Shown here piece by piece: positions 4,730-8,117 of a stretch of DNA of 8,117 bases. The notes beneath the pieces are model-generated. The model ran no database searches and had not been told where the DNA came from. It saw only the letters and a program-made list of their open reading frames with translations. Source of the DNA: an uncultured Sphingomonas sp. (GTDB lineage: Bacteria; Pseudomonadota; Alphaproteobacteria; Sphingomonadales; Sphingomonadaceae); NCBI GenBank assembly GCA_934555855.1, contig CAKTFL010000083.1, positions 1-8,117 on the forward strand, given 5' to 3'. Position numbers and translations under genes: made by a program. Each line of letters starts with the position of its first letter. Positions within the stretch are counted from its first letter, which is position 1.

Positions 4730-5892
4730 CCATCCCCCCTGCCCGCTGGGCCGCCTTTCCCGGCCTGACCGACCTCGCCGAGGCATTGGGGGCGGAAGCC
4801 GGCGAGGCGCGCTATGTCGGCGGCGCGGTGCGCGACACGCTGATCGGGGTTGCGGTCGCCGATGTCGATATCGCCACCCCGCATCAGCCGGAGACGGTAA
4901 TGGCCAGGCTGCGTGCAGCAGGCATCCGGGCGGTCCCGACCGGCCTTGCCCATGGCACGGTCACGGCCGTGCTGGCGAGCGGCCAGCCGATCGAGGTGAC
5001 GACGCTTCGCCATGACCTGTCCACGGACGGCCGCCATGCCGTCGTCGCGTTCACCGATGACTGGCGCGCGGATGCCGCGCGGCGCGATTTCACCATGAAC
5101 GCGCTCTACGCCGACCCGGTGACGGGGTCAGTGATCGACTATTTCGGCGGGCTCGCCGACCTTGAGCAGCGGCGGGTCCGCTTCATCGGCGACCCGCTTC
5201 AGCGTATAGCCGAGGACCATCTCCGCATCCTGCGCTTCTTCCGCTTCCATGCCCGCTTCGGCGATGCGGTTGATGCGGCGGGGCTGGACGCCTGCACCGC
5301 GCGCGCGCGCGACCTGATGGCGCTGTCACGGGAGCGGATCGCGGCAGAGCTGCTGAAGCTGCTGGTCGCGCGCGCGGCGGTGCCGGTGGTCGAACTGATG
5401 GTGTCGCACGGCATCCTCCTTCCGGTCCTGCCGGAGATCGACGCCGCCGGGACGGCGCGGCTGACGACGCTCGCCCGGGCCGAACAGGCGGCCGGTGCAG
5501 CGCCCGACGCGATCCGCAGGCTTGCGGCCCTGGTGCCGCCCGCTGCCGCCGAAGCGGTCGGCGCCCGGCTGAAGCTGTCGAACGCCGATCGCAAGCGCTT
5601 GGCCGGCGCCACCGCCGGACCGGGCGACGAAGGTCCCGCGGGGCTCGCCTATCGCGTCGGCACGGCGCAGGCCATCGACCGCCTGCTGCTCGCCGGCGAG
5701 GACCCGTCAGCAGTGCTGGACTGGACGCCGCCCCGGCTTCCGATCGGCGGAGGCGCCCTTGTCGCGCGCGGCCTCGCGAAGGGGCCGCTGGTCGCGAAGG
5801 CCCTGCGCGAGGTCGAGCGCCGCTGGATCGCGGAGGGCTTCCCTGCGGCCGACCGCGTCGATCAGATCGCCGACGCGGTCGCCGCCGATTGA
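4720..5892 (+). CDS. cca: CCA tRNA nucleotidyltransferase (poly(A) polymerase family)
   Basis: This 390-residue class II nucleotidyltransferase shows the head-domain motifs in order. YVGGAVRDTLIG (32-43) is the nucleotide-binding loop. DVD (48-50) holds the two metal-binding aspartates. AHGTVTAV (77-84) and RRDFTMNAL (121-129) follow. DYFGGLADLEQRRVRFIGDP (140-159) leads into RIAEDHLRILRFFRFHARFG (162-181), the base-selecting region. The remaining helical C-terminal part binds the tRNA acceptor arm. The enzyme adds or repairs the 3' CCA of tRNAs in the cytosol. A poly(A) polymerase of the same family cannot be fully excluded by eye, but the length and motifs fit alphaproteobacterial CCA enzymes. 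The ATG at 4720 lies inside the end of nudL, in a different frame, implying coupled translation. Its 3' end overlaps the convergent cyclic-di-GMP gene by 31 bp, inside a strong hairpin. Confidence 0.94.
   Translation: MAVTIPPARWAAFPGLTDLAEALGAEAGEARYVGGAVRDTLIGVAVADVDIATPHQPETVMARLRAAGIRAVPTGLAHGTVTAVLASGQPIEVTTLRHDLSTDGRHAVVAFTDDWRADAARRDFTMNALYADPVTGSVIDYFGGLADLEQRRVRFIGDPLQRIAEDHLRILRFFRFHARFGDAVDAAGLDACTARARDLMALSRERIAAELLKLLVARAAVPVVELMVSHGILLPVLPEIDAAGTARLTTLARAEQAAGAAPDAIRRLAALVPPAAAEAVGARLKLSNADRKRLAGATAGPGDEGPAGLAYRVGTAQAIDRLLLAGEDPSAVLDWTPPRLPIGGGALVARGLAKGPLVAKALREVERRWIAEGFPAADRVDQIADAVAAD
5845..5885. terminator. Long hairpin at the convergent 3' ends of cca and the GGDEF-EAL gene
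   Basis: GACCGCGTC (5851-5859) and GACGCGGTC (5872-5880) are perfect 9-bp arms around a 12-base loop. Allowing one bulged C at 5850, the stem extends through GCGGC (5845-5849) and GCCGC (5881-5885) to 14 pairs. The stop of the minus-strand gene (5864-5862) lies in the loop, and the cca stop lies 5 bases past the stem. No T-run follows on either strand, so it is not a textbook intrinsic terminator. It could act as a bidirectional roadblock or 3'-end stabiliser. Both arms are coding, so constraint is shared with the proteins. Confidence 0.45.
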
Positions 5893-7544
5893 CGGGAGAG
5901 CATCAGCGCCAGCGCGTCCGCCGCCTCCAGAGGACGTGCGTAATAATAGCCCTGGCCGAAATCGCAGCCCATCGCCGCCAGCGTCTGCGCGAGTTCCAGC
6001 GTCTCGATGCCTTCCGCGACCGTCTTCTTGCCCAGCGCCTGCGCCAGGCTGAGAATGGCCCGCACGATGGCGATTTTGTCGCGATCGGCCAGCATTCCGG
6101 TGACGAAGCTGCGGTCCATCTTCATCATGTCGATCGGCAGCCGCTGCAGATAGGACAGGTTCGAATAACCCGTGCCGAAATCGTCAAGCGCCAGGGTGGT
6201 GCCCAGGTCCTTGAGCGCGCGCATGATCCCTGCGATCCGATCGGGATCGGTGACGATGGCGCTTTCGGTCAGCTCCAGGGTGAAGCGATCGGGGGACAGC
6301 CCGGCCGTGGTCAGCGCATGGTCGACCGCCTGCGCCACCTCGTCCCGTTGCAGTTGGATCGCCGACAGGTTTACGGCCATTCGGACGCCGCAAAGGCCAC
6401 CCAGCGCTCCGTCCCATTCGGCCAGGCTCCGCGCCGCCTCGTCCAGCGCCCAGCGGCCGAGCGGCACAATCAGCCCCGCTTCCTCCGCGACGGGTATGAA
6501 ACGGGTGGGCGCGACGACGCGGCCTTCCTCGTCGGTCCAGCGCGCTAGCGCCTCGAACGCCACCAGCTCACCCGTTGCGAGGTCGTGGATCGGTTGGAAG
6601 TTCAACCGCAGCTGCCGTTGCTCGATGGCCCGCCGCAGTGCTGTTTCAATGCCGAACTGCTCTCGGGCGATCGCAAAGGCCTGCGGCTGGTAAGTCTCGG
6701 TCGCGCCGGTGGACTTGCCCCGCTTCACCGCGAACTGGGCGTGGCGGATGACTTCCTCGACATCGCCGTCCGAGTCAGAACCGAAGGCGATGCCGATCGA
6801 GCATTCCACGCCGATTTCATAGCCGGTCAGGCGAAAAGGGGCCGCCAGCGCCCGCTGGATGCGCTGGGCGACCTGGTGCGCGTCATCCGGGCCATCGTCG
6901 ATGGTCATCAGGATGCCGAATTCGTCGCCGCCGATCCGCGCCAGCGTGTCGCGGGCCCGCAGCGCGCCGCGCAATCGCCGTGCGACGGTGATCAGCAGCT
7001 CGTCGCCGGCAAGCGATCCCAGGCAGGCGTTGAAGCGCCCGAATCGGGCCAGATCGACCACCAGCACCGCGCAATGGGCGTGATCGACCGTCGCCTGTTC
7101 GATCAGGTCCGAAAAGCCTTGACGATTCGGCAGTCCGGTCAGGCTGTCCGTCGTCATTTCCCGTCGCAGGCTGCGCTCGGTCTGGACCTGAGCCGTCTGG
7201 TCGAGCAGCGTCGCGAGGCAGCCCCTGCCGCCACCGACGATGTTGCGGGCCAGCGTGACGCGGTAATGTCGGCTATCGATCGCCTCGCCATGCTCCCAGT
7301 CGAATACGCAATGCAGCGAATCCGACCGGAGGAAAGCCTCGATCCGTGTGCCCAGCGGGCTCGCGACCGGCACCTCCCCGTCAACGGAGATCCCGGCCTG
7401 CCTGAACACGCGATTCGCGGCGAACAGCCGGTATCCCTCACCCTCGCGAATGAGATAGGCCGTGGGGATCGGCAAGAGGTCCACCCCCCTCTCGATCATG
7501 TCGAGCGCGGCCGGTTGCTCCAGAAGGGACGTGGGCAAACCCAT
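5862..7544 (-). CDS. PAS-GGDEF-EAL cyclic-di-GMP turnover protein
   Basis: This 560-residue protein has no membrane segment and is probably cytosolic. Residues about 18-122 look like a PAS-type sensor domain. GGDEF domain (about 130-290): DSLTGLPNRQGF (133-144), RIGGDEFGILM (203-213) and an RxxD inhibitory site (R196-D199) exactly five residues before GGDEF are present. The usual DxDxFKxINDxxGHxxGD reads DLARFGRFNACLGSLAGD (164-181), keeping D164, N172 and D181 but losing the second Asp, Lys, the Asp after Asn, and His. EAL domain (about 298-552): E331 of EAL, N392, E424, D454-D455, K475, E511 and Q531 are all in place. The sequence thus predicts an active cyclic-di-GMP phosphodiesterase, with the GGDEF either weakly active or a GTP/c-di-GMP-sensing module. 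The ATG at 7544 lacks a clear ribosome site. It lies 41 bp after parC on the same strand. Confidence 0.93.
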   Translation of the reverse strand: MGLPTSLLEQPAALDMIERGVDLLPIPTAYLIREGEGYRLFAANRVFRQAGISVDGEVPVASPLGTRIEAFLRSDSLHCVFDWEHGEAIDSRHYRVTLARNIVGGGRGCLATLLDQTAQVQTERSLRREMTTDSLTGLPNRQGFSDLIEQATVDHAHCAVLVVDLARFGRFNACLGSLAGDELLITVARRLRGALRARDTLARIGGDEFGILMTIDDGPDDAHQVAQRIQRALAAPFRLTGYEIGVECSIGIAFGSDSDGDVEEVIRHAQFAVKRGKSTGATETYQPQAFAIAREQFGIETALRRAIEQRQLRLNFQPIHDLATGELVAFEALARWTDEEGRVVAPTRFIPVAEEAGLIVPLGRWALDEAARSLAEWDGALGGLCGVRMAVNLSAIQLQRDEVAQAVDHALTTAGLSPDRFTLELTESAIVTDPDRIAGIMRALKDLGTTLALDDFGTGYSNLSYLQRLPIDMMKMDRSFVTGMLADRDKIAIVRAILSLAQALGKKTVAEGIETLELAQTLAAMGCDFGQGYYYARPLEAADALALMLSRQSAATASAI

Positions 7545-7554
7545 GTCGCTGGCA

Positions 7555-7589
7555 TTAGGATGCGAAGGTTAAGGCGCGATAAATCCTAA
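7555..7589. repeat. 7-bp inverted repeat across the parC stop and the parC/GGDEF-EAL gap
   Basis: TTAGGAT (7555-7561) and ATCCTAA (7583-7589) are perfect inverted arms separated by 21 bases. The parC stop (7588-7586) lies in one arm, and the other arm is 10 bases from the GGDEF-EAL start. The AT-rich arms stand out in this GC-rich DNA. It could be an operator for the downstream gene or a weak processing hairpin. No promoter was identified here. Confidence 0.3.
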
Positions 7590-8117
7590 GCTAGGGGAGA
7601 AAACCGGTTGTCCCGCGGGAAGCCGGTCGGCGGCATCCGGCCCGCCGCGCCGCGCGCCGCGCGCCACTGGCCCAGATCGGCCTCGGTCCGCACCCGCCCG
7701 CTGCCCCCGCCCATCGGCCAGCTGAGACCGTCGGCATAGCGGAAGGTGATCGCGTCGGACAGGCCGCCGTCGCGATAGCGCTGGAGTTGAAGCCCCTGCC
7801 CGCGTGACATTTCCACCAGCTCGTTGAGCGGGAAGACCAGCATCTTGCGATTGTCCCCGATCGCCGCGACATAATCGTCGCCCCCTCCGACCGGCCGCAC
7901 CACCTTCAACGTCGCGCCCGGACGCGGGGTCAGTACCGTCTTCCCCTTGCGCGTTTCGGCCATGACCTCGGCCACCGGCGTCAAGAAGCCGCGCCCGTCC
8001 GTCGCGACAACCAGCAACCGCCCGGCCCGGCTCGCCGGCAGCAGAGTGACGATCGCGGCATTGCCGTCCAGGTCAATCATCACGCGCACCGGCTCGCCGA
8101 AACCGCGTCCTCCGGGC
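7586..8117 (-). CDS. parC: DNA topoisomerase IV subunit A, C-terminal part (5' end cut by window edge)
   Basis: The minus-strand frame is open from the right edge to the TAG at 7588-7586, giving about 176 residues of what should be a roughly 750-residue protein. It matches the C-terminal beta-pinwheel DNA-wrapping domain and tail of alphaproteobacterial ParC. GRGFGEPVRVMIDLD enters a blade, followed by GRLLVVATDGRGF, ETRKGKTVLTPRPGA, DYVAAIGDNRKMLVFPLNEL, SRGQGLQLQRYRDGGLSDA and the conserved end GAAGRMPPTGFPRDNRF. A GTG at 8089 could be mistaken for a start, but the frame continues upstream of it with family-like sequence. ParC with ParE decatenates daughter chromosomes and relaxes supercoils. 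The catalytic tyrosine and winged-helix region lie outside the window. GyrA is less likely because of the specific tail. Confidence 0.9.
   Translation of the reverse strand, partial: PGGRGFGEPVRVMIDLDGNAAIVTLLPASRAGRLLVVATDGRGFLTPVAEVMAETRKGKTVLTPRPGATLKVVRPVGGGDDYVAAIGDNRKMLVFPLNELVEMSRGQGLQLQRYRDGGLSDAITFRYADGLSWPMGGGSGRVRTEADLGQWRAARGAAGRMPPTGFPRDNRFSPLA

Noticed and set aside
5298..5312. Alternating GC tract with possible Z-DNA character
   Set aside because: It encodes the ordinary Ala-Arg-Ala-Arg of the CCA enzyme, and similar short tracts recur (for example near 4030) as expected for the GC content.
5889..6548. A 219-codon plus-strand open frame antisense to the EAL domain
   Set aside because: It is complementary to a clearly conserved EAL coding region. 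The translation is low-complexity (Arg- and Gln-rich) with no motif.
7565..7575. TTAACC on the minus strand, resembling a CtrA half-site
   Set aside because: Only a partial match. The second TTAA half at the 7-base spacing is missing, so it is not reported as a CtrA site.
6585..7589. A 334-codon open frame on the plus strand, antisense to the GGDEF-EAL gene
   Set aside because: It has no recognisable domain and a composition typical of a complementary-strand shadow in GC-rich DNA. The minus-strand frame carries all the conserved PAS, GGDEF and EAL motifs.
1..8117. CRISPR arrays, tRNA or rRNA genes, transposases, phage genes, toxin-antitoxin pairs
   Set aside because: I looked for these on both strands and saw none. 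Nearly all DNA is accounted for by core genes.

Overview
The window looks like chromosomal DNA of a high-GC alphaproteobacterium, most likely a sphingomonad (Sphingomonas or a near relative). Reasons: a TonB with the TFDVEE plus proline-block layout typical of that group, the gene order DUF1285 - nudL - cca, and a secreted protein of a type I associate with sphingomonads. No database search was possible, so the taxonomy is an inference. I saw no tRNA or rRNA gene, CRISPR array, insertion sequence, prophage or integration scar. GC content and coding style look uniform.

Layout. (1) 1-1455, minus strand: tonB followed by exbB. This is the energy-transducing unit of TonB-dependent outer-membrane uptake. 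exbB runs off the left edge, where exbD would be expected. (2) 1456-1668: a divergent intergenic region with a 13-bp direct repeat and two inverted repeats. (3) 1669-2553, plus strand: a secreted protein of unknown function, ending convergently with a 26-bp overlap on folB. (4) 2528-2899, minus strand: folB (dihydroneopterin aldolase), divergent from the next operon across 98 bp. (5) 2998-5892, plus strand: a compact operon of a GNAT acetyltransferase, a DUF1285 protein, a NudL-type CoA pyrophosphatase and a CCA-adding enzyme. The last two junctions are 4-bp and 10-bp overlaps. (6) 5862-7544, minus strand: a PAS-GGDEF-EAL cyclic-di-GMP protein with a complete EAL catalytic set and an eroded GGDEF substrate motif. 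It ends convergently on cca with a 31-bp overlap. (7) 7586-8117, minus strand: the C-terminal part of parC (topoisomerase IV subunit A), cut by the right edge.

Functionally this is mostly core housekeeping: nutrient import, folate synthesis, CoA-ester hygiene, tRNA end maturation, chromosome decatenation and second-messenger turnover. I did not find a convincing new system. The observations most worth a second look are the long hairpin built into the overlapping 3' ends of cca and the cyclic-di-GMP gene, the degenerate GGDEF with an intact I-site, the uncharacterised secreted protein divergent from tonB, and the leader structures around the folB/GNAT divergence.
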